The notes: generated by a model not told the origin, from the letters alone. A stretch of DNA of 64,000 nucleotides from Marinobacter adhaerens HP15 (GCF_000166295.1 NC_017506.1:434001-498000), one strand, 5' to 3'; counted from the first letter of the stretch, positions 36,549 to 46,698 are shown. A program made the numbers and translations.

Positions 36549-37790
36549 ATGAGCTCGCCAATTGACCATAAACCCGCTCCCCGCATCGGGCTTGCCCTTG
36601 GTGGCGGTGGTCCTCTGGGCGGCATTTATGAAATAGGAGCGCTCCGGGCGCTGGATGAGGCGCTTGATGGTCTCGATTTCAACAACATCGATGTCTATGT
36701 TGGTGTTAATGGCGGCTCTTTTGTGGCGGCGAATCTCGCTAACCAGATGACCACGGCGCAACTTTGCCGGATTTTCGTGCGCAACGAGGCGGAAGTACAC
36801 CCGTTCCATCCGGAGGTATTCTATCGCCCGGCTTTCCGGGAGATTGGCAGTCGATTGCTGGCAATTCCCGGCCTGGTTTCCACGGCGGTAAGCCGCTTCG
36901 TCAACAACCCTTACGATCAGAGCCTGCTGGAAGCCATGACCATCCTGGCCCAGGCAGCGCCGGCCGGGCTGTTTGATAACGAAGGCCTGCATGAGTATCT
37001 CAAACGGGCCTTCACCATGCTCGGGCGCACCAATGATTTCCGTCAGCTCAAGCGCAGCCTCTACATCGTGGCTGCCGATGTTGAGAGTACCGAAGCGGTC
37101 TGTTTTGGCGCTCCCGGTTTTGACCATGTGCCCATTTCCAAGGCTATTCAGGCCAGCACTGCCTCACCGGGGTTGTATGTGCCAGTGGAAATCGATGGGC
37201 GGTATTATGTGGACGGTACGCTGCGCAAGGGTTTACACGCTTCCGTGGCTTTTGAGGATGGTGCCGACCTGGTTTTCGCCGTGAATCCCCAGGTGCCGAT
37301 TGATGCCAGTGCAGCGGTCCGGGCCGGCTCCATGAAGCCGGGCGAACTGACCCGCTCAGGTATGCCAAACGTTCTGTCACAGACCTTCAGGACCATGGTG
37401 TACTCAAGGATGCAGTCGGGCATTGCCCAGTATGCCCGGGATTATCCCGACAAGGATATTCTGCTGTTTGAACCCACCCGAGACGACGCCAAGCTGTTCT
37501 TCTCCAACGTATTCAGCTTCCAGTCCCGAAGAATGGTGTGTGAGCACGCCTATCAGATGACACGGCGGGATCTTTTGAGTCGCGCAGACCAGTTGGAGCC
37601 CAAGCTGGCGAAATATGGCATCAAGCTTCGCCGGGATCGCCTTGAAGACGAGCAGCGCACGATCAGTACCAGTCTTTACGGCGAAATGCTGCCACTGTAT
37701 GTGGCCAAGGGCAGGAAGAAAAAAGCCGAGAAGGGCCGGTTGGCGGGTGGCTTGACTAACGTGTCGCACCTCTTTTCAAAGGCGCAATAA
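36549..37790 (+). CDS. Patatin-like protein with altered nucleophile motif
   Basis: 413-residue cytosolic protein of the patatin-like phospholipase fold. The oxyanion loop is intact (LALGGGGPLGGIYEIGALRAL). The catalytic-dyad aspartate is present in YYVDGTLRKGLH. The nucleophile elbow, normally G-x-S-x-G, reads VGVNGGSFVAAN, with asparagine N54 where serine is expected and a serine only three positions on (S57). The bases at 36709-36711 are AAT, so this is not a translation error. It may be a pseudoenzyme, or it may use S57. The C-terminus is basic and may contact membrane. It stands alone between ptsP and the converging hslU. Confidence 0.8.
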   Translation: MSSPIDHKPAPRIGLALGGGGPLGGIYEIGALRALDEALDGLDFNNIDVYVGVNGGSFVAANLANQMTTAQLCRIFVRNEAEVHPFHPEVFYRPAFREIGSRLLAIPGLVSTAVSRFVNNPYDQSLLEAMTILAQAAPAGLFDNEGLHEYLKRAFTMLGRTNDFRQLKRSLYIVAADVESTEAVCFGAPGFDHVPISKAIQASTASPGLYVPVEIDGRYYVDGTLRKGLHASVAFEDGADLVFAVNPQVPIDASAAVRAGSMKPGELTRSGMPNVLSQTFRTMVYSRMQSGIAQYARDYPDKDILLFEPTRDDAKLFFSNVFSFQSRRMVCEHAYQMTRRDLLSRADQLEPKLAKYGIKLRRDRLEDEQRTISTSLYGEMLPLYVAKGRKKKAEKGRLAGGLTNVSHLFSKAQ

Positions 37791-37805
37791 TGTTCAGTAG
37801 GTGAG

Positions 37806-37832
37806 GGTGCAGATGACTGTGTCATCTGCACC
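37806..37832. terminator. Perfect hairpin between patatin-like gene and hslU
   Basis: GGTGCAGATGAC (37806-37817) is exactly inverted at 37821-37832 with a three-base loop. It lies between the converging ends at 37790 and 37846. It resembles the hairpin at 5760-5789, sharing the CAGATGA...TCATCTG core. No long T-tract follows on either strand. Confidence 0.6.
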
Positions 37833-37845
37833 GTCTCGCTCACGC

Positions 37846-39174
37846 CTACAGAATGTACCGGCTCAGATCCTCGTCTTCGGACAACTCTCCAAGCTTTTCA
37901 TCCACGTATTCGGCGGTTACCTCGAAGCCATCGGTAACCTTGTCACCGGCATCGAAGGAAAGGGTTTCAAGCAACCGCTCAAGGACGGTGTGCAGTCGCC
38001 GGGCACCGATGTTTTCAGTGCTCTCGTTCACCTTCCAGGCAACCTCGGCGATACGCGCAATGGCATCCTCCCGGAAGGTCAGTTTCACACCTTCGGTCAG
38101 CATAAGCGCTTCGTATTGCTGTACCAGGGAGGCATCCGGTTCTGTCAGGATGCGCTTGAAATCTTCGGGTGTCAGTGCCTGAAGCTCAACGCGGATCGGC
38201 AAGCGGCCCTGCAGCTCCGGAATCAGGTCCGAGGGCTTGGACAGGTGGAACGCGCCGGAAGCGATGAACAGAATATGATCGGTGCGCACAGAACCGTATT
38301 TCGTACTCACGGTGCTGCCCTCGATTAACGGGAGCAGATCGCGCTGGACGCCTTCGCGGGAAACATCCGACGAAGTATTCTCGGATCGCTTGGCGACCTT
38401 GTCGATCTCATCCACGAACACGATGCCATTCTGCTCGACGGCCTGAATGGCTTTCTGTTTGATCTCTTCTTCGTTGACCAGCTTCGCAGCTTCTTCTTCC
38501 TTGGCCCGCTTGAGGGCGTCCGAAACCTTCATCTTCCGTGTTTTGCGCTTGTCGGAAGACAGGTTGGAGAACATGCTCTGCAGCTGATTAGTCATCTCCT
38601 CCATGCCCGGAGGCGCCATAATTTCGACTCCGGCGCTGGAATTGCGCAGGTCGATCTCGATTTCCTTGTCATCCAGTTCGCCCTCCCGGAGTTTTTTCCG
38701 GAACAGCTGGCGAGTGGATGAGTCGGAACTGCGTTGCCTGTCCTCACCGAAATCCCGGGGCGGCGGGATCAGTGCATCCAGGATGCGCTCTTCCGCCGCG
38801 TCCAGTGCCCGTTCTTCGTGACGCTTCATTTCTGCTTCGCGGAGCATCTTGACGGCCATATCCGCCAGATCACGAATGATGGATTCCACGTCGCGGCCGA
38901 CGTAGCCGACTTCGGTGAATTTGGTGGCCTCCACTTTCAGAAACGGGGCATCGGCCAATTTTGCGAGGCGCCGGGCAATCTCGGTTTTACCCACACCCGT
39001 GGGACCGATCATCAGGATGTTCTTGGGAGTGATCTCATCGCGCAGGCTGCTGTCCAGCTGCATCCGGCGCCAGCGATTTCTCAGGGCGATAGCCACCGCC
39101 CGCTTGGCTTCTTCCTGGCCCACGATGTGTTTGTTGAGCTCGTGGACAATCTCACGGGGAGTCATTGCAGACAT
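37846..39174 (-). CDS. hslU: ATPase subunit of the HslVU protease
   Basis: AAA+ unfoldase of 442 residues that feeds substrates to HslV. It has Walker [10 protein letters not shown] near 57-65, the pore motif GYVGRD, the intermediate I domain (about 110-240, acidic and helical), Walker [11 protein letters not shown], and the C-terminal tail [12 protein letters not shown], which inserts into HslV to activate it. The order hslV-hslU with a 12-base gap is standard. The pair is usually under heat-shock control, but I did not identify a sigma-32 promoter here. Confidence 0.98.
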   Translation of the reverse strand: MSAMTPREIVHELNKHIVGQEEAKRAVAIALRNRWRRMQLDSSLRDEITPKNILMIGPTGVGKTEIARRLAKLADAPFLKVEATKFTEVGYVGRDVESIIRDLADMAVKMLREAEMKRHEERALDAAEERILDALIPPPRDFGEDRQRSSDSSTRQLFRKKLREGELDDKEIEIDLRNSSAGVEIMAPPGMEEMTNQLQSMFSNLSSDKRKTRKMKVSDALKRAKEEEAAKLVNEEEIKQKAIQAVEQNGIVFVDEIDKVAKRSENTSSDVSREGVQRDLLPLIEGSTVSTKYGSVRTDHILFIASGAFHLSKPSDLIPELQGRLPIRVELQALTPEDFKRILTEPDASLVQQYEALMLTEGVKLTFREDAIARIAEVAWKVNESTENIGARRLHTVLERLLETLSFDAGDKVTDGFEVTAEYVDEKLGELSEDEDLSRYIL

Positions 39175-39186
39175 GGTCGCTCCGGA

Positions 39187-39717
39187 TCAGTCGTTTTTGG
39201 AGAGCACTTCAAGGGTGCGATTGTGGTTGGTGTAGATACAAATATCGGCGGCGATATCCAGACCTTTCTCGACTATCTCGTGGGCGGACAGGTCTGTGTT
39301 TTCCAGCAAGGCCCGGGCTGAAGCCTGGGCAAAGGGCCCGCCAGACCCGATGGCAATCAGGCCCTGTTCCGGCTCTATCACATCCCCGTTGCCGGTGATG
39401 ATCAGCGAGGCGGTTTTGTCCGCTACAGCCAGCAAGGCCTCGAGCCGGCGCAGCGCACGGTCAGTTCGCCAGTCTTTCGCCAATTCCACCGCAGCCCTGG
39501 TGAGGTTGCCCTGGTGTTTTTCAAGCTGGGCTTCGAATCGCTCGAACAGGGTGAAGGCATCAGCGGTACCGCCCGCGAAGCCGGCGATCACCTGGCCATT
39601 GTAGAGGCGGCGAACCTTCCGGGCGTTGCCTTTCATTACGGTGTTGCCGAGGGAAACCTGGCCGTCGCCACCCATGGCAACTTCGTCATCGCGCCTGACG
39701 GAAAGAATGGTAGTCAT
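39187..39717 (-). CDS. hslV: Peptidase subunit of the HslVU protease
   Basis: Proteasome-like peptidase of 176 residues, forming a dodecamer with HslU caps. After removal of Met1 the N-terminal threonine nucleophile is exposed ([21 protein letters not shown]). The Gly-rich substrate segment [22 protein letters not shown] and [18 protein letters not shown] are canonical. It is first in the hslVU operon, and the SPOR-argS pair lies upstream on the same strand. Confidence 0.97.
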   Translation of the reverse strand: MTTILSVRRDDEVAMGGDGQVSLGNTVMKGNARKVRRLYNGQVIAGFAGGTADAFTLFERFEAQLEKHQGNLTRAAVELAKDWRTDRALRRLEALLAVADKTASLIITGNGDVIEPEQGLIAIGSGGPFAQASARALLENTDLSAHEIVEKGLDIAADICIYTNHNRTLEVLSKND

Positions 39718-39807
39718 TTGGGCTCCAATTGCCTGATTGAAATTGGTATCCCGTTGTTATGGAGGCTCCTGGTGCGAATTCAAGGTGTTCGCACCAGGCC
39801 CGAAAGA

Positions 39808-40440
39808 TCAGCCTTCCTTGGGGATCTTCCGGACCAGTGGCTGGATATTCAGGGAAACCAGTTTGTCGATAGCGGAATTCATCTGGCTTCTGGATGTGAA
39901 AGGGCCAACGTTGACACGGTACCAGACGGAGCCGTTGTCCAGATCAATCCTCTGGGTGCTTGCCCGCAAACCCTGGAAAGCGATCTGGGCGCGCTGTCGT
40001 TCCGCGTCTTCCTTGCTGCGGAAGGAGCCGGACTGAAGCAGATAATTGAAATCCGTTTGCGTTGGTCCGGGCGTGTATTCTTCGACTTTGGGCGGTACCA
40101 CCTCGGATTCCGGCAGCATCTCGTAGAAGCGGAACCCGGGCTTGTCTTCTTCCTTGGCTGTTTCAGCAGGCGTCTTAGAAGATTTCTGGGCCGGCTTCTC
40201 ACTGACCGCCTGCGAACCCGGGTTTGCAGGCAGGGAGTTCAGATAAAAGATAAACCCGATGAAGCCGCCCACGGCCGCCAGGGACAGAATCCACTTGAGT
40301 GACAAACTGCCGTGCTGGGCACGGGCACTGGCCTTGGGTTTTGGGCGGGCCGCTTTTGGCTTTGTCTGCCTCGCCGGTTTCGTGCGCGACGTGGCCGACG
40401 TTTTGGCGGGCCTGTCCTTGCGGGCGTAATCTCGGGACAT
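39808..40440 (-). CDS. SPOR-domain membrane protein (FtsN-like)
   Basis: 210-residue bitopic inner-membrane protein. A short basic, Ala/Lys/Pro-rich cytosolic tail (residues 1-45) precedes one membrane helix (WILSLAAVGGFIGFIFYL, about 49-66). A low-complexity charged linker follows, then a C-terminal SPOR domain (about 133-205; FNYLLQSGSFRSKEDAERQRAQI, GPFTSRSQMNSAIDKL). SPOR domains bind denuded peptidoglycan at the septum, so a cell-division role is likely. It lies five bases after argS, as in Pseudomonas relatives. The FtsN-specific essential periplasmic helices are not obvious, so I do not assign the symbol. Confidence 0.85.
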   Translation of the reverse strand: MSRDYARKDRPAKTSATSRTKPARQTKPKAARPKPKASARAQHGSLSLKWILSLAAVGGFIGFIFYLNSLPANPGSQAVSEKPAQKSSKTPAETAKEEDKPGFRFYEMLPESEVVPPKVEEYTPGPTQTDFNYLLQSGSFRSKEDAERQRAQIAFQGLRASTQRIDLDNGSVWYRVNVGPFTSRSQMNSAIDKLVSLNIQPLVRKIPKEG

Positions 40441-40445
40441 TCGTG

Positions 40446-42131
40446 TTACATCTCTTCCGGTGCGCTGACGCCCAACAGGTCCAGACCGTTGGCAATAACC
40501 TGCCGAATGGCAAGGTAGAGGCTGACCCTGGCATCACGAACGGCGGTATCTTCAATCAATACCTTGTGGGCGTTGTAATACGTATGGAACTGGCCCGCCA
40601 GGTCCCGCAGATAGTGCGTGAGATGGTGCGGCTCACGTTGCGCGGCGGAATTGGCAATGAGCTCCGGATACTTGGCCAGCTGGTTGGCCAGGTCCTTTTC
40701 CTCGTCAAGCGTCAGCAGTGAGAGGTCGCCAATACATTCGTTGCGACTGCGCTCTACACCTTCCTCGGCCAGTTTTCGAAGCACGCTGCAGATGCGCGCG
40801 TGGGCATACTGAACGTAATAGACCGGGTTTTCATTGGTCTGGGAGCGAGCCAGATCGATATCGAAGGTCAATTGTGAATCGACGCGGCGCGCGGCCAGGA
40901 AGAATCGGGTGGCATCGCGGCCCACTTCATCAATCAGGTCCCGGACTGTTACATAGCTGCCCGCGCGTTTGGAGATTTTTACCTCCTGGCCGGAGCGGGT
41001 CACCATCACCATCTGGTGCAGCACGTAATCAGGCCAGCCTTGAGGAATGCCGGCATTCAGTGCCTGCAAGCCGGCGCGGACGCGGGTAACGGTTGAGTGA
41101 TGATCGGCACCCTGTTCGTTAATCACGGTGGTGAAGCCCCGTTGCCACTTGTCCAGATGATAGGCGACATCCGGCAGGAAGTAGGTGTAACCACCATCCT
41201 TCTTGCGCATGACCCGGTCCTTGTCATCGCCGAACTCGGTGGTCTTCAGCCACATGGCGCCATCCTGCTCGTAGGTGTAGCCATTTTCCTGCAGGCGCTT
41301 GACCGTCGCTTCGACCTTGCCGTCTTCGTACAGGGAGGATTCCAGGAAATAGACATCGAACTGAACCCCGAAGGCTTTCAGGTCCAGATCCTGCTCCCGC
41401 CGCAGGTAGGCGACGGCGAATTCGCGGATGGCATCGCGGTCCTCCGGATCCGCCTTGGCGGTCACTTCCCGATCGTCTGCAGTAACGGTGTCGCCGGCAA
41501 GGTAGGCCTTGGCAACATCAACAATGTAATCGCCCCGGTAGCCGTCCGCCGGCCAGCTCTCGTCGTCCGGCGTAAGACCTTTCACCCGCGACTGGACTGA
41601 GAGCGCCAGGTTATCAATCTGCGCCCCGGCGTCGTTGTAGTAGAACTCCCGGGTTACATCGTAACCGTTGGCTTCCAGCAGCCGGCAAAGGCAGTCGCCG
41701 ATTGCCGCGCCCCGGCCGTGCCCAACGTGGAGGGGGCCTGTGGGGTTGGCCGAGACAAACTCCACCTGAACTTTTTCGCCCTGGCCCTGATTGTTGCGAC
41801 CGAAACGATCGCCTTCATCCAGTATGGTATTGACCACTTCAAAGGCACTCGCAGTGCTCATAAAGAAGTTGATAAAACCGGGCCCGGCAATCTCCACCTT
41901 CTCCACCGCACTGCTCTCAGGCAGGTTCTCGACCAGCGCCTCCGCCAGTTTGCGGGGCGCGCAGCCAGCCGCTTTCGAGGCAACCAGGGCAATGTTGCAG
42001 GCATAATCGCCGTGGGACTTGTCCTTGGTATTGCCCACCTGTGGAGTGAAGGACTGGTCCGCAGGCAGCGTGCCATCGGCTTGGAGTGCTGCCAGTGCAG
42101 ACTGGAGCAGATCGGAAACGGTCTCTTTCAT
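40446..42131 (-). CDS. argS: Arginyl-tRNA synthetase
   Basis: Class I synthetase of 561 residues that charges tRNA-Arg. The N-terminal additional domain is followed by the HIGH-type motif [19 protein letters not shown] near 125. The arginine-binding segment [11 protein letters not shown] and the KMSKS-like [18 protein letters not shown] come next, with the all-helical anticodon-binding domain ending in [17 protein letters not shown]. It is immediately upstream of the SPOR gene on the same strand and separated from the Ig-like lipoprotein gene by a strong hairpin. Confidence 0.97.
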   Translation of the reverse strand: MKETVSDLLQSALAALQADGTLPADQSFTPQVGNTKDKSHGDYACNIALVASKAAGCAPRKLAEALVENLPESSAVEKVEIAGPGFINFFMSTASAFEVVNTILDEGDRFGRNNQGQGEKVQVEFVSANPTGPLHVGHGRGAAIGDCLCRLLEANGYDVTREFYYNDAGAQIDNLALSVQSRVKGLTPDDESWPADGYRGDYIVDVAKAYLAGDTVTADDREVTAKADPEDRDAIREFAVAYLRREQDLDLKAFGVQFDVYFLESSLYEDGKVEATVKRLQENGYTYEQDGAMWLKTTEFGDDKDRVMRKKDGGYTYFLPDVAYHLDKWQRGFTTVINEQGADHHSTVTRVRAGLQALNAGIPQGWPDYVLHQMVMVTRSGQEVKISKRAGSYVTVRDLIDEVGRDATRFFLAARRVDSQLTFDIDLARSQTNENPVYYVQYAHARICSVLRKLAEEGVERSRNECIGDLSLLTLDEEKDLANQLAKYPELIANSAAQREPHHLTHYLRDLAGQFHTYYNAHKVLIEDTAVRDARVSLYLAIRQVIANGLDLLGVSAPEEM

Positions 42132-42234
42132 GCTGTCAGATGACTCGGTTTACAGGAGAATTGGATTCGGGGCAGGAGGCCCATTGAAAACAGAAGGCGG
42201 GTATTATCGCGGAAAGGGGACCTATTCTCAAACT

Positions 42235-42268
42235 AAAGAGCCCGAGGATTCCTGTCCCCGGGCTCTTT
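42235..42268 (-). terminator. Terminator of the Ig-like lipoprotein gene
   Basis: AAAGAGCCCG (42235-42244) pairs with CGGGCTCTTT (42259-42268). Read on the minus strand, it follows the stop at 42286 and ends in CTCTTTAGTTT. The symmetrical A/T edges could also stop plus-strand transcripts. Confidence 0.65.
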
Positions 42269-42285
42269 GTTTTCGGAGTTTGCTA

Positions 42286-44172
42286 TTAGTTCGGATCGGA
42301 GCAAATGGCTGCTGATCCATATTTGCTCTCTATTCCTCCTGGAGGCGAGGCTTCGATGTTGTTCAGGTCCGAAGCAGAGCAGGATAGCGTAAACTCTGCG
42401 GTTCCCTGGCTCTCAGAGCCTGCGACTTCAACGGTGGCCGTCAGGCGGAAATCAGCCCAGGAGCAGTTGCTCTGTGGATAAAGTAGAGAGAAATCCGCAG
42501 AACCATCTGCTGCCGTCGTCAGGGTAGCTGGCGAGAAGGTCGCATCGTTAGACGGATCCAGTTTGCCGTTGTTATTCAAGTCTTCGCCAGGATCAAGGAT
42601 ACCGTTACCATTGTTGATGTCCTCGGCATCACAAGTAGCCGAGCGGTTTGGAACCCATTGGTCTGGCTCGCCATCACCATCAATGTCGGTGGCGACATAT
42701 ACGCCTTTGCCGTAGGAGATAGGCAGGAGCTTCAGCTCAACGTTAGCCCCACTTACCGGTGCGCCTGTAACGTCAGTCACGAAAGCAACCCACTCCCGGT
42801 CATAACGGACGCTATCCGGTTCAATGATCTCATTGCCTGTACCGAGGGTGATCCTCAACGCTTGGCCTCCAACAGTCATTGAGATTGTCGAAGATGGCTG
42901 TGTTCCCGCGCTGGTCTGAGCCTGAATGACGACTCCGTCATTGCCTGTGCCGCTATTGCCAGCACGATAGGTGACTGTCGCACGACCCAGGGAGTCAGTG
43001 GTTGCCTGTGACTCAAGCAGTTGGCCATTGCTTTCATCGGTAACGATGCTGAAGACCACGGGCTGGCCCTTTACCAAGTTGCCCTGGGCGTCCCGCAACA
43101 CTGCTGTGACCTCAGTTTCCTGTTGTGGGTTCAGTTGAGTGTCGTTTGCCTGAATAATAAGGCTGGTCGGGTTGGTCGCAACAAACTCGATCTGTCGGGT
43201 CGCAGTCAGTCCGTCAGTAGTCGTGGCGGAAATGATAGACGGTCCGGCAGTTGAAGAGCTGATATCAACAGAGGCTTCGCCATTGGCGGTCGAAACCTGT
43301 GTGGCGCTTAGCGTACCACGGGTCGCGGAGAAGGTAATGGTCTCGCCGTTGACGGGGGCGCCGCCAGATGTCAGCACGACAGTCACTGTTTCAGATGTGT
43401 TCAGGTTAACTGTTTCGATCTGAGTTGGATCCGGGTCGTTGAAAAGGAAGCTATCCTGGTCAACCTGAACATCGATAGAGGCTTGCACGGTGCTGCTGCC
43501 GCTGTAGGCGGACACGGTAATCGTATCGGTACCGCCAGTGTTGGCTGTGAAACCCAATGATACTGTCCCGGTAGCGCTTGTAGTCTGAGAGGCGCTGGTC
43601 AAGGTGTTCGAGCCGCTGCTGGAGACGCTGATGGCCTCACCGCTTATGCCGTTGCCGTTCGAATCGGTCAGGCGAACTGTATAACTCGCATTGGCCCCGA
43701 TTGAGACGGCTGTAGGCCCGGAAATGGATATGCCTGTGCCAGTCGCCTGAACAGATACAGTGTCAGTTTGACCGCCTGCTGTGGCTGTGACGGAGATAGT
43801 CCGGTTCTGGGGGTTGCTGGAGTTAGTTAGTATTGCCTGGGCATTGCCATTGGGGTCGGTCACCGCGTTGACCACCTGAAGTGCAGCGCCGCTGGTGCTA
43901 AATGTGACTGGAACTTCAGGGAGCAGAACGCCGTTACTATCCTGAACAGTGGCAGTAAGCGTGACCTGTGAGTTCGCTGCAGTGCCAATCTGAGGCGAGT
44001 CGGAAAGTAGGTTGATAGAGCCGGCAGTAACCTGTCCTCCGTCATCATCTCCGCCGCCACCGGTATTGTTACCGGGTCCCGCAAGGGGTGAGGAACCGCT
44101 GTCGCCGCCACAGGCAACGAGCAAAAGAGACAGAAGGCTGGCTGCCATGGTTAAGCCAAATTTCCCCGACAT
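42286..44172 (-). CDS. Large lipoprotein with Ig-like (Big-1) repeats and a calcium-binding-like insert
   Basis: 628-residue surface or periplasmic lipoprotein. The signal peptide ends with a lipobox, LLVACGG, then a Gly/Asp-rich flexible stretch (GGGGDDDGG). At least four bacterial Ig-like units follow, each with the Big-1 pattern T-V-x-D-x-N-G-x-P-V-x-G...ISV (for example TYTVRLTDSNGNGISGEAIS and VTAVLRDAQGNLVKGQPVVFS). Near the end are Asp/Asn-rich loops, DIDGDGEPDQW and EDINNGNGILDPGEDLNNNGK, like EF-hand or thrombospondin-3 calcium sites. The start ATG at 44172 has GGAG upstream. The Asp after the lipid Cys is absent (Gly-Gly), so outer-membrane sorting is likely. An adhesion or structural role is inferred. 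Confidence 0.8.
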   Translation of the reverse strand: MSGKFGLTMAASLLSLLLVACGGDSGSSPLAGPGNNTGGGGDDDGGQVTAGSINLLSDSPQIGTAANSQVTLTATVQDSNGVLLPEVPVTFSTSGAALQVVNAVTDPNGNAQAILTNSSNPQNRTISVTATAGGQTDTVSVQATGTGISISGPTAVSIGANASYTVRLTDSNGNGISGEAISVSSSGSNTLTSASQTTSATGTVSLGFTANTGGTDTITVSAYSGSSTVQASIDVQVDQDSFLFNDPDPTQIETVNLNTSETVTVVLTSGGAPVNGETITFSATRGTLSATQVSTANGEASVDISSSTAGPSIISATTTDGLTATRQIEFVATNPTSLIIQANDTQLNPQQETEVTAVLRDAQGNLVKGQPVVFSIVTDESNGQLLESQATTDSLGRATVTYRAGNSGTGNDGVVIQAQTSAGTQPSSTISMTVGGQALRITLGTGNEIIEPDSVRYDREWVAFVTDVTGAPVSGANVELKLLPISYGKGVYVATDIDGDGEPDQWVPNRSATCDAEDINNGNGILDPGEDLNNNGKLDPSNDATFSPATLTTAADGSADFSLLYPQSNCSWADFRLTATVEVAGSESQGTAEFTLSCSASDLNNIEASPPGGIESKYGSAAICSDPN

Positions 44173-44268
44173 TGTTATCTCCACTTTCCGTAAGTGTCGT
44201 TTATCTTGGTCTCGCCCAGTCCCTTAGAGTTCAGGGAGCCTGATAAGACAAAATGCTAGTTCGCTGAA

Positions 44269-44277
44269 ATCATAGCA
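44269..44277 (-). promoter_or_regulatory. Putative extended -10 promoter of the lipoprotein gene
   Basis: On the minus strand TGCTATGAT fits TGnTATnAT. It lies about 97 bases before the lipoprotein start, in a 211-base AT-rich gap after priA. No strong -35 is seen. Confidence 0.35.
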
Positions 44278-44383
44278 CATCGAAATTTATGATCGCTCAA
44301 GGTTACGCCATTTTGTGAAAAACTTTGTAACGTTTTTATGTTCGTGGCAGTAGCTCACATTTCTTGCGACGGATTTGCCTTTT

Positions 44384-46558
44384 TTACCCGGTCTCCTGCG
44401 GATCAACATCAATCATCCATTTGACCCCGGCAGGCAGCTTTCTCTGGTCCAGTTCCTGACAGATTCCGGTCAGCAGGCTGTTCAGCTTTTTCCGGTTGCG
44501 GGCGTTGAGGATCAGTTGCGCACGGTGCTTGTCAGCGCGCCGGGCGATCATGGCTGGCAACGGTCCCCAGGTTTCAATGCCTGTGGTATTCGCGAGGGGC
44601 TTAATTGTATCCAGCACTTGTAAGCTTTTCTCCATGGTGTCGCCTTCTGTCCTGAAAATAGCCATGGCGCGGAATGGCGGAAATTGGCCTTCTTCCCGCT
44701 CTTTCAGGAGTTGGTCGGCTATGTCGAGGTAGTGGCCTTCGCACAGTGTCTTTAACAACGGGTGGTCGCTGTGGCAGGTTTGTACAAGCACTTTGCCGGG
44801 CTTTGTGCCCCGTCCGGCGCGGCCACTGACCTGCAGAAGGGTCTGTATGAGTTGCTCGGGGGCGCGAAAGTCCACGCTGAACAGCCCCCCATCCGCGTTT
44901 ACCACCACCACGAGTGTGACGTTCGGGAAGTCGTGTCCTTTCGCCAGCATCTGGGTGCCCACAAGCACGCATGGTTTGCCGGTGTTTACCTGGTTCAGGA
45001 TGCCCTGGATGCTGCCTTTCCGCTGCGTGCTGTCGCGATCCACTCGCACCACCGGTGTATCCGGGAAAGCCGTTGCAAGAATGTCCTCCGTTCTCTCGGT
45101 GCCCTGCCCAACCGGTTTGAAGGCCTCACTCTTGCACTTTGGGCACTGCTCGGTGGCCGCCGTCTGGTAGTCGCAGTGGTGACATCTCATCGCCCGGTCC
45201 CGGCGGTGGTAGGTCAGCCGAGTGTCACAGCGCGGGCATTCAACCATGTGGCCGCAGTCAAAGCACATCATGACCGGGGCAAACCCTCGCCGATTGACGA
45301 AAACCAGCGCCTGCTCCCCTTTTGCCAGAATTTGTTCGATGGCGTTCAAGGCAGGACGGGAGAGGCCGCCCTCCAATGGGCGACTCCGGATATCCAGCAA
45401 ACTGATGACCGGGGGCGCAGCATTGCCGGCGCGCTCTTCAAGCTTCACCAGATGGTATTTGGCCTGCTTCGCATTATGAACGGATTCCAGCGACGGAGTG
45501 GCGGATCCCAGAATGACGGGACACTTGTTCAGGTGCGCGCGGTAGACGGCCAGGTCCCGGCCGGAGTACCGAAAACCTTCACCCTGCTTGTAAGAGCTGT
45601 CGTGCTCTTCATCGACAATGATGGTTCGCAGGTTGGTGAACGGAAGCAAAGCAGCCGATCGCGTACCTACAAGGATAACGGGCTCGCCGTTTCGCACTTT
45701 CAGCCATGTCGTCAGACGTTCACTGTCGTTCAGCGCTGAGTGCCATACGACAATCCGTGCGCCAAAATAGTGCTGGAATCGGGCGACCGTTTGGGGCGTC
45801 AGATTGATCTCCGGAACCAGTACCAGGGCCTGATCCTGATTTCCCAGGTGTTCTTTCAGGTAATGAAGGTAGATCTCGGTTTTTCCGCTACCGGTGATGC
45901 CGTAAAGAAGGAAGGCGGAAAACCCTTCGTCCGGGGTAGCCAGCTGCTCTGCGGCAGATGTCTGCGCCTCGGATAATCTGGGTCGGCGGGCTAGCAGCTC
46001 GGGGGCTTCATTGAAATCCGCCGGTCGGGCTGGTGAGACAACCTCGATCAGTTGCTTCTCCTGCAGTGCCTTGAGTTGCGCCCGGTTGAATCCCGCCCTC
46101 AGAATATCGGTTGTCGGGGTGCCGTTGGATCGCTGGTTCAGCCAATCCCAAAGGGCTTTCTGTTTATGCGCATTCGCGGGGATCGTCGAGCCGCTGTCGA
46201 TTGCCCGCCACCACTGATCCTTTTTTTCCTCTGCAATGCGCCCTCGTCTGAGTGCTGGGGGCAGGGCAGTGAACAGGCATTCGCCGAGCGGATGCTGGTA
46301 ATAGTCGCTTGCCCAACTGAGAAGCTTGAAGGTTTCCGCGGGCAACGCAGGCCAGTTTTCCATTGCCCCTGCCACAACCTTGAGAGTGATGCCGGGAGGA
46401 GGCTCAACGCCCACCTGAACAACAAGGCCTGTTGCTTGCTGCCGGCCAAAGGGTATTCGCACCCTCTGACCAGGCGTCAGTTCAAGGCCTTCCGGGATAA
46501 TGTAATCGAAGAGTCGACGCAGGGGACGATTCAAGGCAATGCGTGCGATCAACGGCAC
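44384..46558 (-). CDS. priA: Primosomal replication-restart helicase
   Basis: PriA rebuilds replisomes at stalled forks. The 724-residue protein starts PLIARIALNRPLRRLFDYIIPEGL, matching the family's DNA-binding domain. It has Walker A GITGSGKTE, DEEHDSSYKQ and the zinc-binding region with paired cysteines (CFDCGHMVECPRCD...CHHCD...CPKCKS). The helicase C-terminal domain has GTERTEDILATAFP, KPCVLVGTQMLAKGHDFPN and QVSGRAGRG. I selected the GTG at 46558, because GGAG lies six bases upstream and the length then matches Escherichia PriA. The frame stays open to a TTG at 46633. It is divergent from rpmE. Confidence 0.96.
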   Translation of the reverse strand: MPLIARIALNRPLRRLFDYIIPEGLELTPGQRVRIPFGRQQATGLVVQVGVEPPPGITLKVVAGAMENWPALPAETFKLLSWASDYYQHPLGECLFTALPPALRRGRIAEEKKDQWWRAIDSGSTIPANAHKQKALWDWLNQRSNGTPTTDILRAGFNRAQLKALQEKQLIEVVSPARPADFNEAPELLARRPRLSEAQTSAAEQLATPDEGFSAFLLYGITGSGKTEIYLHYLKEHLGNQDQALVLVPEINLTPQTVARFQHYFGARIVVWHSALNDSERLTTWLKVRNGEPVILVGTRSAALLPFTNLRTIIVDEEHDSSYKQGEGFRYSGRDLAVYRAHLNKCPVILGSATPSLESVHNAKQAKYHLVKLEERAGNAAPPVISLLDIRSRPLEGGLSRPALNAIEQILAKGEQALVFVNRRGFAPVMMCFDCGHMVECPRCDTRLTYHRRDRAMRCHHCDYQTAATEQCPKCKSEAFKPVGQGTERTEDILATAFPDTPVVRVDRDSTQRKGSIQGILNQVNTGKPCVLVGTQMLAKGHDFPNVTLVVVVNADGGLFSVDFRAPEQLIQTLLQVSGRAGRGTKPGKVLVQTCHSDHPLLKTLCEGHYLDIADQLLKEREEGQFPPFRAMAIFRTEGDTMEKSLQVLDTIKPLANTTGIETWGPLPAMIARRADKHRAQLILNARNRKKLNSLLTGICQELDQRKLPAGVKWMIDVDPQETG

Positions 46559-46663
46559 TGAGTGCTCCACGGGATGACGGGTGTCACGGTTTTTCCTTAT
46601 CCTGTCTAGTCGGCGGCCTGCCGCGAAATCCAAGGTGGGCGAGTTCGGAAGTCAGTGTGGTGC

Positions 46664-46692
46664 TTGCCTGCAGAACTAATTGCAAGTAAGAT
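46664..46692 (+). promoter_or_regulatory. Putative rpmE promoter
   Basis: TTGCCT (46664-46669) and TAAGAT (46687-46692) are separated by exactly 17 bases, each matching four of six consensus positions. Transcription from about 46699 would give a leader of some 120 bases. Confidence 0.5.
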
Positions 46693-46698
46693 TCGCGG

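Noticed and set aside
46559..46633. Longer priA with 25 extra N-terminal residues
   Set aside because: The upstream start is a TTG without a ribosome site, and the extra residues (DFAAGRRLDRIRKN...) do not resemble PriA, whereas GTG 46558 has GGAG at the right distance.
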